From: Metabacillus sp. B2-18
Lineage (GTDB): Bacteria > Bacillota > Bacilli > Bacillales > Bacillaceae
Reading direction: 5' to 3'
Assembly (NCBI RefSeq): GCF_021117275.1
Contig: NZ_CP088245.1
Coordinates: 2,393,501-2,457,500 of the forward strand
Length of the DNA stretch: 64,000 bases
Shown: piece after piece, positions 46,400-57,079 of the stretch
Layout of the letters: every line of letters starts with the position of its first letter
Position numbering within the stretch: position 1 is the stretch's first letter
Notes under the pieces: generated by a model
Seen by the model: only the letters and a program-made list of their open reading frames with translations
What the model was told of the DNA's origin: nothing
Database searches by the model: none
Position numbers and translations under genes: made by a program

Positions 46400-47914
46400 T
46401 TACTGACCTCCTGTTAATTGTCCATATTGAGCTACATTCGATTTTTTAACTTTATAATCTACTAGATTAGTAGGCGTTTTCTCTTTCGAAAGGTCATGGA
46501 TTTTGACGTTTGCGTTTGTCAGTTTTTGAATTATTTCATGAACCACTTCATACCTAAATATCTGCGTTTGTTCCGCCTGTTGTAAAGCTTGCGTGAGTTT
46601 CTCCATTCCTATCTCCCGATGGAGAAGGAGTAGACGAATAAACTTTCGATCTCCTGCAGCACCTTCTTGTTCACGCATCTTTTGATGGAAACGCCTGAAC
46701 ACTTCTGGTACTTTAGAAGATTGAAAGGCACGGGCATCTCTGACAGCACGTGGTTTCTTTAATAGAGCTTCTAGATAATGATCTAAAACGGTAACCATTT
46801 GATTTCTCTCATAGGAACGAGAATGTTCCGCGATCACTTGATTTTGAGCCACAACGATCACACGATCCACAAAAATTTTTGCCCACACAGCTTGACCGAC
46901 ATAGCTACATGGAACAGAGTATTGGTTGGTATCAACGGTTATTAAAGATGTTTTATTTACTTGGCATGAAACAAGCCTACACGCCTCAAAACGGTTCTCT
47001 GGCAATGGGTGAAGCTGTTGTTTCTCCTTTTCCCACATAGCTAAAACTGTTTCTTTTGAGTAAGGTACCATTCGTCTATCAGCCTCTTGTAGGCACCATT
47101 CTGAAAGGTATTCATTTAATTCCTCTAACGATTGGACTTCTGGTTTAGGTACAAGGGCATTTCTTCTTATATAACCTACTGTCCCTTCAATGCGTCCTTT
47201 TTCGTTTCCAGATCGTACATTACAAAATTCTGCTTTGAATAAATAATGAGCCTGGAGAGCGATAAAAGATTCTTGTTCGAGGCGATCACGCCCCTGAAGA
47301 ATTTTAAGTACAGCTGTTTTTAAATTATCGAAGAGTCCTTCAGTTGGAACGCCTCCAAAAAACTCAAACGCATGAACAAAACCATCTAAGAAAGCTTCTT
47401 GTTTTTCATTTAGATAAGCTCTTACAAATCGTAGGCGGCTTGCCGAAAGCTGAATGCAAAAGAGGTAAACACGTTGCGTTCGACCCTGTAGAATAATGTC
47501 CGCCTCTCCCCAGTCGAATTGGAATTGGTGGCCGAGTTGAAAATCAAGTGGAATGAAGACTTCCTGTAGTTTCTTTTTACGTTTGGCAACGATTTTTCGA
47601 ATATTGGATGCGGAACCTTTGAAATCATACTCGTCTTCTAGTCGATTGAAGATTCTCGCAGCTGTATGTTTTTGTTTTCCCCAGCTCTTTAGATCTTCCT
47701 CAAGCCATTGATCGATAATCGGCAATACTCGCTTTGTTTCATCAGAATACTGCTTTGTACCATAGACCTTTTGGCGTTGAATGGTTGTAGGAGCTACATT
47801 TTGTTTTAAGTATTTACTAACGGTGTTTCTTGAAATACCAAGTTTTTCTGCAATTTGTCTTTGTGATAATCCTTCAACCTCTTTTAAAAATTTGATACGA
47901 TGAAATTGAGCCAT
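46400..47914 (-). CDS. istA: IstA transposase of the inner IS21 element
   Basis: A 504-residue DDE transposase: helix-turn-helix GLSQRQIAEKLGISRNTVSKYL, catalytic region FQFDWGEADIILQG (D), GLFDNLKTAV (D) and NEKGRIEGTVGYIRR (E), then a C-terminal beta domain. The ATG at 47914 has AGGATG upstream, preferred to an in-frame codon at 47923. Full length. Confidence 0.93.
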   Translation of the reverse strand: MAQFHRIKFLKEVEGLSQRQIAEKLGISRNTVSKYLKQNVAPTTIQRQKVYGTKQYSDETKRVLPIIDQWLEEDLKSWGKQKHTAARIFNRLEDEYDFKGSASNIRKIVAKRKKKLQEVFIPLDFQLGHQFQFDWGEADIILQGRTQRVYLFCIQLSASRLRFVRAYLNEKQEAFLDGFVHAFEFFGGVPTEGLFDNLKTAVLKILQGRDRLEQESFIALQAHYLFKAEFCNVRSGNEKGRIEGTVGYIRRNALVPKPEVQSLEELNEYLSEWCLQEADRRMVPYSKETVLAMWEKEKQQLHPLPENRFEACRLVSCQVNKTSLITVDTNQYSVPCSYVGQAVWAKIFVDRVIVVAQNQVIAEHSRSYERNQMVTVLDHYLEALLKKPRAVRDARAFQSSKVPEVFRRFHQKMREQEGAAGDRKFIRLLLLHREIGMEKLTQALQQAEQTQIFRYEVVHEIIQKLTNANVKIHDLSKEKTPTNLVDYKVKKSNVAQYGQLTGGQ

Positions 47915-48061
47915 ATTGATCATCCTTTTGTTCCTCTTCTCTGATTGATAGTTTGGTCACTTACAATCATAAAAGAGGTTAATTAAATTGGAAATCGTGT
48001 GGCTCATTTTTTATGTGATCAAACTATTGAAAAGTGGCTCAAATCTAATTTATCAAATACA

Positions 48062-48802
48062 AATATAACCTACTTTGTTTTCCACACTACCTTTTTCATG
48101 ACCACTGCGTGGGTTACACACCTGAACTTCAAATCCATAGTGATTTTGAAATTGGATAAAGGCATCAGTTAATTTTGCCTCTTCAGTTTTTGATCTTACT
48201 TTTTTAACAGCCGGAGTTAAATTGTCAATTCTAATTCTCCTAGGAACTCCCCCAGATTGAGTGAATAAGAGTTTCAATCCTTGAAGAAAACATTCTTGAT
48301 TTTCAGATGGTAATGGGGCAGCGAATGCGGCATTACTATGCGGGTACGACATAACTAAAACATGTGTATCGATAAACTCCCCATCTTTAACAACCTCCAT
48401 TACCCCGAAGTCTACTTGTGCTTCACTAGGAGGATGTTCCAATCGGTCATGTCCTTTATCTATTTCTTCGTTATGACTATTCTCCCAGTCAGATATAAAG
48501 TAACAGACCGTACGATAAGAGCCTTTGAAGCCTAACCCCAGTAGTTCATTAAATATTTGCTTCTTGGTTCGGCGTAACTTTTTCTTTAATTTGCTATCTT
48601 CGAATAGCCAATCTGAAACTATTTCTCCCCATTTATCTGTATACATCATTCCATTTGATTGTTTAATCTTAGAATCTGGTAACTGATCCTCGTCAGCATA
48701 TTTCTTGGCAGTTCTCCAATTAATCCCTAATGTTTCCTTTATCTTTGTTATAGATAAGCCTTTTTTGTTTCTTAGGTGTTTGATACAATTAATATCAGAC
48801 AT
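48062..48802 (-). pseudogene. istA: istA of the outer element, N-terminal part
   Basis: Starts MSDINCIKHLRNKKGLSITK behind AGGATG, has the helix-turn-helix (ITKIKETLGINWRTAKKYA), PPSEAQVDFGVMEVV (D), IRIDNLTPAVKK (D) and HEKGSVENKVGYI (E), then is cut by the inner IS. An open frame extends upstream to 48880 without a better start. Confidence 0.85.
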
Positions 48803-48963
48803 TGCTAGCATCCTTTCATGTTCCTCCACTCTGTATTGATTCGACACCATTACAGTAGAGGGACTTGGGGTGGCTGGCAAGTCTTTTTTTTTGCACCTAT
48901 TAAATAAGTGCGGAACTCTGCATTTTTACTTTGCAAAGCTCTGCACTTCTATTTTGCAATACA

Positions 48964-49112
48964 CAACTGATACAGAAATTACAGAAGAATATATTGATAT
49001 TATGAAGAAACACTCTTACAAACAATATATGTTAGATTACAATGAGGAAAAAAAATATACGATTGTCAGAGATGGCTATTTTGAATTTGTTGGGGTGGAA
49101 AAAAATGTCTAA
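48964..49112 (+). pseudogene. dndD: dndD, 3' end beyond the IS
   Basis: Reads TTDTEITEEYIDIMKKHSYKQ and on through a GYFEF motif to the stop, which overlaps the dndE start by eight bases. This is the C-terminal tail of DndD. It is in frame with IS-derived sequence but has no start of its own. Confidence 0.7.
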
Positions 49113-49476
49113 TAGAAGAATGAGCTTATCAGGTTCTGGAAAAGAGATATTAGACCAGATGTCACAATTGCTTGAAATTGAAAGACCACATGGAATCAAG
49201 ATAGCTCTTGCTAAAGGAATATCAAAATTTGATGGTAATTTTGATATAGATTATAGAGACTCAAAAGATAAATGGAATATCCCCGATAATATTATCAGAG
49301 ATAGAGAATATCTACTTTTTAAACATTTGATCATTCAAGAAGTACAAAGGCCATTAAATGATGAAGAAATTACACAATTCATGTTATATTTTATTGAATT
49401 TGGTTTAAAAACAGTTCAAGAGGAAATTAATAATATGTCATCTATGGAAGATTACCGTATAACAGTATTAGGTTAA
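49105..49476 (+). CDS. dndE: DNA sulfur-modification protein DndE
   Basis: A 123-residue DndE (MSNRRMSLSGSGKEILDQMSQ, RPHGIKIALAKGISK), a small nicked-DNA-binding subunit of the phosphorothioation machinery. The start is GGTGG-preceded and overlaps dndD; an in-frame ATG at 49042 would read through dndD. The gene is intact, but with dndB/C absent and dndD broken it has no partners here. Confidence 0.8.
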   Translation: MSNRRMSLSGSGKEILDQMSQLLEIERPHGIKIALAKGISKFDGNFDIDYRDSKDKWNIPDNIIRDREYLLFKHLIIQEVQRPLNDEEITQFMLYFIEFGLKTVQEEINNMSSMEDYRITVLG

Positions 49477-49504
49477 AAAGATATTATATTAAGAGGAAAC
49501 TCAA

Positions 49505-49538
49505 AGAGGGTGTATCAAACTATTGGTACACCCTCTTC
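49505..49538. terminator. Bidirectional terminator between dndE and dptH
   Basis: AGAGGGTGTA-TCA / TGG-TACACCCTCT stem with a short loop between convergent genes. Confidence 0.75.
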
Positions 49539-49543
49539 CTTTA

Positions 49544-52500
49544 TTATATTCTTTCAGATAATGGTGATATTTCAACTACACTTACTGTAGGTTTAGATAA
49601 TTCTCCATTTGGCATAATAACAGGCCCATGAACAATACACTGTCCTTTTTTTAATTCTGAAAGTCTTTTTTCCCAATGTTTTTTTTCTGACTGATCATTC
49701 GCAAGGCTTGTTGCAATACTTGAAATCTCCTGTTCTGGAGGAGAAAAGTAAATTTTTTGAGATGAATTTTGCAGTCTCGCTAACTCATCACTATCTAGCT
49801 GTGATTTTAAGAATTGTGTAGCATACCAAGCAGACCACCCAAACTTTCGTCCTTCAGTTAATATTCTTGCTGATGGAGATTTTTCTGTATGATCTAAATT
49901 TTGTGCTTCATCTAATATTACAGGCATTGGTTTGTTTTTATTTCCATAACGGACTGAATAATTCCATAAATCCCATAAAATAAATTCAGTAATAATAAGT
50001 TGAACATCTCTTGGATATCCAGTTAGTTGAATAACAAAAACCTCTCCATCACTATTTATTACATCATTCCATTGTATTGGATTTTTATGGGTAAATGGAT
50101 TACGGTCAATTAAAGGGCGAATTTGAGAAAGAGCTGTTTTAGAATAATTAGAGCCTTCCTCTTCCATTTCATCTTTTAATTTTAATAAACTCATTTCTTC
50201 TCCATATTTTTCTAATCCGCTTAGTGTTGCTTCATAAATAGCGTTTTGTTGTTGAATCCCTAGACTTTTATACACCGCTGAAAACACACTTTTAATTCTC
50301 TCTGCTACATCTGTATTTGATTCAGGTAAAGTTAATCCACCGATATCTCTTACATTTTTTTGGAATGGATTTATAGGCAATTGATCACTATAAACAATTC
50401 TCTGTTTTAATTTATCTCCTAAAGAATCTACAAATTCCTGCTCAAGTTGGTTTGGAAGAAAACCTTCTGTGTAGTCTACAACGATACTAGGAATTCCCTG
50501 TTTTGATTTTTCTAATAAAAGACATTGCATAAAATATGTCTTCCCTTGACCTGACTTACCAGAAATAAGCAGGTGTCTATTTGCAAGTCCTTTATTTCCG
50601 TACTCCCAAAAAATTTCTTTGTTTGAATTCTCCGCTTTTCCTAGAAGAATTCGTGAATTTTCTATATTTAAGCTTTGAGTTTTATCTTCTGCCAAACTAT
50701 TATCAGTTTCAGAAGTAGGAATTATCGTCTCACCATGGTATCCCGGTTCTTGTTCATTCTCATAGTTTTCAGGTGAATCAATAATATTTGTAATATTTTT
50801 ATTTACTTCCTCTTCTTTACCCTCTTTGTCTTCCGTCTTCTTGTTTAAAGGATTGTAGACATATGATAATAATGCTTCTTTTACAAAATCATTTTCTTTA
50901 GTTTGAATCCATTTATGCATGTCTTCAATAGATTGAACTAAACCTAGATATCCATCAGTTTCAGTTAATCCAAGTAAAGTAATTCCTTCATCTAAATAGG
51001 CACTTCTATAATAAGCATCACGTTGAAACGAGAGTATTGCACCTTCTCCAATGTATGAGTCTAACTCATCAGATACTTCATATTGGTCCTTATATAACTT
51101 TTCAAGAATAAAATCAGATAGGTAATAATCTTTATCATCCCAAAGACCACTTTGTGCTATTTTTTTAGCATTAGAAATAAATAATTGGACAAAAAAGTTT
51201 CGATAAAACTTGCTTGTGAATTTCTTTGACTCACTATCAATTATTACCTCTTTAAAAAGTTTTTTTGTATGCTTGACTTGATTTCTTGCTTTATCTAAAA
51301 CATCATTTTTATTTATCCCTATTTTAACTTCTACTGGATAAAAGTGTATTTTAAGGTCTTCATTTCTTTTTTCTAGACCAATAAGTAATAAATCATCACT
51401 ATGACTACCCTTAACTCCTAAGTTTTTTGCAGTAAAAACACCTTCAGATTTATTTAAGCTTACAGCCCCTGCTACACGTAATATTTCTTCTAGAGAAACC
51501 GGTACCCATAATATATTTTCATTATCGAAATAAGACAATGAGAATTTAATAGCAGAAACTATACTTAAAACCACTCTCCATTAAAAGTATTAAAGGCTTT
51601 AATAGTATTTATAACATTTTCATCTGATCCTTCTACATTTTTCTCTTTTAAAAACTCACTAATTACTGAAAAGTACTGATTTGATTTATCTGTTACTGTA
51701 ATTGCATCATAGCGATTTGAAGAAGAATACTGATCACTATAATGAATTACTACGAGATTTTTTCCATACTCGTTAAAGAATGAAAGATCAACACTTGGAT
51801 CAACAAATGTTACCCAATAAGATGAGTTGAAAATCTTTTCAAGTGTTTCATCATCAGTAGTAGTGGTACGAGAAAAAATTGCCTCACCTTTATGGTACGC
51901 ATCATTTCCTTCATTTCGTAAGTTGGCAGCAAGTTCGTTTAAGTAATAAGCTGTTTGTGTAAGGATGTTGTTCTCTTCAATTTCATACGCTTTTGTACCA
52001 AATCCACTCCTATAATTCTCTTTACCTTTCATAGATGAGAGTGAAGAATATAGCCCGTTAAGTGATAATCCTGAGTTCATATCTGACATTGGCTGTAATG
52101 CAAAACTTTCTTGAGCTTGCATTTTATAAAACGAGATGTGCGCATATTTATAATTATCTCTACTTTTAAAGTAAGATAACTTTTCTCTAATAAACCTTAA
52201 TATGTCATTTGGTTCCATATCTTTCACTTTTAAGCTTACATTAAAATGGTCTTCAAATTGCTCAATGGTTTCTATTCTAGAAAATAAATCAAATGCACTC
52301 TCTTGTTCTTCATTGTACAAAGTTATTTCCACTCTTTTAATTGCGTCTATACCCTTAGCCTTAAGGCGTTTTATCATCCAGTTAATAATGCCTCTAAAAA
52401 TCTCATGATCATTCACAATATTTATAACATTAATTTGTAATGGAGCTTTTGAATTATCAATAAATAAGTAACTAAAATGATCTTCAAATTGTTGTAATTT

Positions 52501-54699
52501 ATCTTCAATTACTTTAGCTAAATATTGATTGGCATCTGAAACAGATACCTGATTAACTGGTTTAAATGCCATCCACTCAACTGCTGATTGCTGGTAATCT
52601 GGTTTATATAATTGTTCTCCATTATTGTATATATAAATGAAAGGAAGTAAGCTCTCAGGTGTTAATCTGTTAAGGATACTATTATCTACTTCTTCACTCG
52701 AGAGGTCGTCATTTAATTTTATTTGGTATGCTACAATTAAGGGATGAAATGGAGTTAAATAGACAATATTTGTTCCAATAACAGTTCCAAGTTTAAATAA
52801 ATCTCTTCCTTTACTCCCTGCTTCATCACGTTCATCAAAGGATTTTATTTCATTTATATATGCTTGAACATAATCTTTTGCTCGTAATTCAAGTTCAGAG
52901 TTTAGAAAACATAAACTAGGAATACTATTGATTGTCTTAAAATATGTTATATACCGACTATATGCTTCTCTTAGCTCTTCACTAAGCTTGATATTCTCTT
53001 TGGTTAGTTCGTCTGCATCTAACCTTGCACATCTAAACCCTCCGTCGAGCCATGTAGATTCCCAATTAAAAAACTGTCTGTATTCAGCGTGAAAATAATA
53101 CTCACTATTACCAAATATGAGTTTGTTATTATTTAATTCAAAATTCCTTTGTTTTTCTCTTTTTAGCTTCCAAATCCTTGCACCAGTTATTGGAGTAGAC
53201 TCAGGTAGTTCATTCTTAAATAATAAGGGAACAACCCCATTTGTATTTAAATCTTCAATATAAAACTGTAATTCATCTTCATCATTAAAAGCTTCAGGTT
53301 GAGGTAATAATAAAAGTTGTTCATCTCTGTCAAACTTAATTATTTGGTTATTTTCAGTTATTTCTATTTCTTTTCTATTAAAACCTTGTCCAACAGAAAG
53401 TTGACTTTCATTTGTGTTTATTTCAATAAAATTAAGTTTTGAGTTAACCATATAAGTTGTTTTAAATGGTTCTAATAAATCTGCTTCAATTGGTAAAATG
53501 ACAATTGAAAATTCAGCTCCTAGAGATGCCTTATTATCGTGTTTGTAAGAAAACTTTGCAAAAGTAGGATTTGTTTCATTTGCCGTTAAGGTTAATTGTA
53601 TGTTTGTATTTCCTACTTTTTCAGTTATTAAGCTTTTATATGTGTTCTGTACCTTAAAGAATTCTTTATAAAGTTTTTTATCCTTCCCACCTTCAAAAGT
53701 AAAAGAAACTTGAATATTAATCTCTTCTTTTTTGTGGGGATTAAATATAATGATATGCCTTTTACGATTTCCCGCACTAGTTTCTTTTTCAGCCTTATCC
53801 CAGAACGCTAAATTATCTTTTACAGTAACTTCTTTAAGAAGGACTTTTGTTTTTTTCTTTAAAAATAAATAATCCTCATGGAATTTGTTTACCTGAGAAA
53901 AAGGTACTTCTGTCCACTCTTCTTGTTTTAATTTGGTTATACCTTCAGAAGAAAAGTTTTTTTCAAGCTCTTCCTCTGCATTTAAGCCAAAATCATGAAT
54001 CCTTCTTACATTATCAAATAAATCCCTGTTTAGATTTAATCTTTCTTTTAACCGATTCCCAGTAAAGGTCGATAGATCTTCATCCTTGAACAATCCAAAT
54101 TTTTTATAATCAACACTATCAATTGTCCCTTTGGCAAGTGTTGAGAAAATATCTTCAAAATCAAAGAAAGTAATTTGTTGAAGAGCTAGTTCTTTAATTA
54201 ATCGATCTATATTATCAAATAAAATAATTTTCTCTACTTTGCTTAGAACACTGTCTTCAATATCATCTTTTATTTTTTTATATAGGGTATTAGGATGTAA
54301 TGGCATCCCTTCTTTTTGCAGGTCACTACTTCCACCAAGTATTGAGTCTAATTGTTCAGAGACTATACTTAATAATGCCGTATTTTTCCATACACCTTTT
54401 TGTTCTCCCACTTGGTTTCTTAAAGTTACTAAAAAATCAGGCTTAACAGTTTCAGATGTAGAAGCTATTACTAATTTAATACCATTAACTTCAATATTAA
54501 AGGTTTTATACGGTTCACCAAGCTCATGTTTATACGTAAATTCAGCTACATTTTCTTGATTATATAAAGTTGATATTAAATCTTTTACATCTTCATCTTT
54601 ATCAAGATGTAAGTAATAACGGTCGCCTGCTTTTACGGATGTTTCTTTAAAATACTGTAGTATTATTTCTACTATATAATTATAAAATTGGTTTGACAT
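49544..54699 (-). pseudogene. dptH: dptH, HerA-like ATPase of Dpt restriction, split by a frameshift
   Basis: DptF-G-H cut DNA lacking phosphorothioate. The first part (51565-54699, 1,044 residues from MSNQFYNYIVEIIL) and the second (49544-51574, 676 residues) overlap by ten bases at GGTTTTAAG. One more T joins them (NGEWF-LSIVSAIKF) into 1,718 residues, the size of DptH. The second part has a FtsK/HerA-type ATPase (RHLLISGKSGQGKTYFMQCL, MPVILDEAQNLDH, SAWYATQF) after a nuclease-like VEVKIG region. A GTG at 51574 could start the second part alone, so natural splitting is possible but less likely. Confidence 0.75.
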
Positions 54700-56071
54700 A
54701 CTGAGCATCACCACTATCACTTTTTTTATCAATTAAGTTTTGTGAATCTAATAAATCAATAATTTCCTTTTTCGAATACCGGTCGAAAATAACACCTCTA
54801 AGTTCAAATTCGTCAAATAACTGATTTAAAGGTATTCGCTTATCCTTCACACAGACTGCTGTTAACATCAACAATGATTCATGGTTTAGATTTAGGATAG
54901 GACCTAAGCTTCCCCTGTTTTTAAGAAACAGGTTGGCTCCTAAATCCTCGATATTTTGTCCAAACTTTATACATACTTCTGTGCTCATTCCTTCTTTTAG
55001 ACAATTAAAGAGTATTTGAAATGCCTCAGAAATTGTTGATGAATTGTCTTTATTTTCAAGTCCTCTCCATTCGCAATAAGTTGCAATCCAATTCTTTAAA
55101 CTAGTTAGAAAAACTTGTTCAGAAGAATCTTGAACATACTCATTTAATTGAACATAGTTCATGAATGGTAATTTCCCAAAACTATTTTCAGGATTAAATG
55201 TATTATGGCTTAGTTGAGACATTGTGTGTATATGGACAAATAAGTTACTTTCTTTTTCTCTAACCCTTTTAAAACCTTCTAATTCATCAGCAGGTTTTCT
55301 TCTTTTATTTAAAGACTCCCATTCTAACCCAAAAAATAAAGGATCAACTTTTGAGTAATCTGCCTTATCAAATCTATCGAACTTCAACACTAATTGACAT
55401 GCATAGATAAAGGTATAGAAATGTGTTAACAATGAAAAAGTTTTTAGAAAATAATCTTTATGGTGACTCAAAAAAATTAAATCCTCTTGATATAGTTGAG
55501 TTAGGCAAGGCAATAAAGGTTTGTATTGTTTTGTATAGCTTTCTGATTTAAGATCTTCTAAATTGTCTATTATTAACTCAGTTAATATATCGTCTCCACT
55601 CTTATCATTAAAAATCTGTTTTATGTCATTATGATCTTGAACAAAAACATCCATCATGAATTGTGCATATTTTCGTAATTCATTTTCATTACTACTATTA
55701 GAGAATGGTATGTAATTGAATAAAAATGGATGAATAGGATTTATTCTTTTTTCTTTATTATATAAATACTGCTCAATAAATCGTTTCAAATCATATTCTA
55801 TATCGCTATTTTCACATTCAACTTCAGAAACAATTTGTTCAATAAAAGGATTGTCCTCTTCAAATAGCGCATCAGGATCTTTCTTAACTTTATTTAATTT
55901 TAAGTCACATATCCGACGAATATATTCTCCAAGTGTATCATTAAAATGTTCACGGATAACCCTTGTCCTTTTTGATAAAAAAGGGATAACATCCATAGTT
56001 TGTCCTACATCATGCTTATTTTTCTTTTTTAGTAAATCTTCTAAGTATTCAACATTTAAAACCTTTTCCAT
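54680..56071 (-). CDS. dptG: DNA phosphorothioation-dependent restriction protein DptG
   Basis: A 463-residue protein matching DptG (begins MEKVLNVEYLEDLLKKKNKH, then FLSKRTRVIREHFNDTLGEY; later FFGLEWESLNKRRKPADELEG and a C-terminal winged-helix with FDRYSKKEIIDLLDSQNLID). It lies six bases after the dptF remnant and overlaps the dptH start by 20 bases, the normal dptFGH order. Apparently full length. Biochemical role within the restriction complex is unknown. Confidence 0.8.
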   Translation of the reverse strand: MEKVLNVEYLEDLLKKKNKHDVGQTMDVIPFLSKRTRVIREHFNDTLGEYIRRICDLKLNKVKKDPDALFEEDNPFIEQIVSEVECENSDIEYDLKRFIEQYLYNKEKRINPIHPFLFNYIPFSNSSNENELRKYAQFMMDVFVQDHNDIKQIFNDKSGDDILTELIIDNLEDLKSESYTKQYKPLLPCLTQLYQEDLIFLSHHKDYFLKTFSLLTHFYTFIYACQLVLKFDRFDKADYSKVDPLFFGLEWESLNKRRKPADELEGFKRVREKESNLFVHIHTMSQLSHNTFNPENSFGKLPFMNYVQLNEYVQDSSEQVFLTSLKNWIATYCEWRGLENKDNSSTISEAFQILFNCLKEGMSTEVCIKFGQNIEDLGANLFLKNRGSLGPILNLNHESLLMLTAVCVKDKRIPLNQLFDEFELRGVIFDRYSKKEIIDLLDSQNLIDKKSDSGDAQYVKPIL

Positions 56072-56077
56072 GAATAA

Positions 56078-56728
56078 TTACTCCCTTTCAAAAACAAAAG
56101 CACCAAAATCGTCTTTTTTAAGCTTGTAAAAACGATTGTCGTTTGGAAAATGGACCAACATTTCTTCCTTCTTATTTCCAAAACTCATAACCTTTTCAAT
56201 GAATTCTACAAACTTAATAGCTTCTTCATAATCTTTTTTATTTGGACAATATCCTTCTTGAACTCTTAGTAGTAACTGATATAAGGGAAAATCAATGTCT
56301 AAGAAGATTGTATTATTCGGATCGCCATTATGGTGAGCCATTGAAATATTAGATCTAAATGACTCTAATATCTCATTACTATTGAATTTTAGATGTTCGA
56401 TTGATGGCCTTAAATTTAATGATTGTGCTAATCGGAACTTTCCATTAGGATTATTAATATAGATATAATTTTTAACAGGTGATCCTTTCCATTTAAATAG
56501 TGCATCCTTTACTTCATCATAATAATCCCTTATGCCACGTCTATTTCCAGAATTAAAAAAGTATAAATTCTTAGCAAAATCTCTATATACTTTGTCATAA
56601 ATATCTTCTGCAAAATCTGAATTTGTTAGATAAGCAAGTCGAATTATTGCTTCTGACAACTTATTCATCGTATATTCTGACAAATCAGGGTTACTTAAAA
56701 ATAAATCTAGCCATTTAGTGATATTAAG
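56078..56728 (-). pseudogene. dptF: dptF, 3' remnant
   Basis: The open frame (from NITKWLDLFLSNPDLSEYTM) corresponds to roughly the last 215 residues of DptF (FAKNLYFFNSGNRRGIRDYY, DALFKWKGSPVKNYIYIN, RLAQSLNLRPSIEHLKF). The N-terminal ATPase part, over 300 residues with the P-loop, is missing: just upstream lies a truncated DUF262 gene. No ribosome site supports a new start; TTG at 56683 is the first possible one. Confidence 0.75.
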
Positions 56729-56748
56729 TCAATTATTTTAAATTATAT

Positions 56749-57021
56749 TCAATCAGATAAGTCAAAAAAAATCCCTGTCTCATCCTTTGTTAAGAGTAAT
56801 GTTCCAAAAAAATGAGGTTTATGGTTCATTCTTATTGTATAATCATGTCCAAAAGAATCTGTTACAGTTTGTTTAAAATCAACCCATAATTGCTCAAGTT
56901 CATTATCTGTCCAAGCATAATTCCTTTGATAATCTGGTACTCTAAACTTTTTATTACCGGAGGTCAAAAATGTCTTTAAAGTATGTTCTTTTGCACTAAA
57001 AAAATCAATTGGTTCAATCAT
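56749..57021 (-). pseudogene. Truncated DUF262 (GmrSD-type) gene, 5' piece
   Basis: 90 residues (MIEPIDFFSAKEHTLKTFLT, then FRVPDYQRNYAWTDNELEQL and HFFGTLLLTKDETG), the start of a DUF262 domain as in the GmrS half of modified-DNA endonucleases. The catalytic DGQQR block that should follow is absent; the frame ends eight codons on. GAGGAG precedes the ATG. It is the first gene after zorD, so it was probably an accessory nuclease whose rest was lost in the deletion that also removed the front of dptF. Confidence 0.7.
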
Positions 57022-57079
57022 TTTTCCTACTCCTCTCAAAAATAATGTTTCAAAAAAATTTTACGAAAAAAATCACGAG

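Larger units (their letters stand above)
45488..48061 (-). mobile_element. Complete IS21-family element (inner), nested in the outer one
   Basis: 2,574 bp from TGTTTTTGTCAATATTAA to the inverted TGTATTTGATAAATTAGA end, each followed by TTTGAGCC and a further GAGCCAC inner repeat. Flanked by a 5-bp duplication AATAT (45483-45487 and 48062-48066). It carries intact istA and istB, so it is probably mobile and the most recent event in the locus. Confidence 0.92.
44024..48963 (-). mobile_element. IS21-family element (outer), interrupted by a second IS21 element
   Basis: Ends TGTATTTTGCAAG... (from 44024) and the inverted TGTATTGCAAAAT... (ending 48963), each followed inward by a second TGCAGAG repeat, the multiple-end arrangement of IS21. 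It carries istB (44095-44823) and an istA in two pieces. Without the inner insertion it is about 2.36 kb. The flanks (CAAGG left, CAACT right) show no target duplication, consistent with an adjacent deletion that removed part of dndD. Confidence 0.8.

Noticed and set aside
44103..48880. IS insertions as part of a composite transposon carrying dnd genes
   Set aside because: The two elements are nested, not flanking; nothing else lies between their ends.
56738..56765. TTGACTTA present on both sides of the DUF262/dptF junction, as if a deletion by recombination
   Set aside because: Deletion between direct repeats leaves one copy, not two; the match is short and probably chance.
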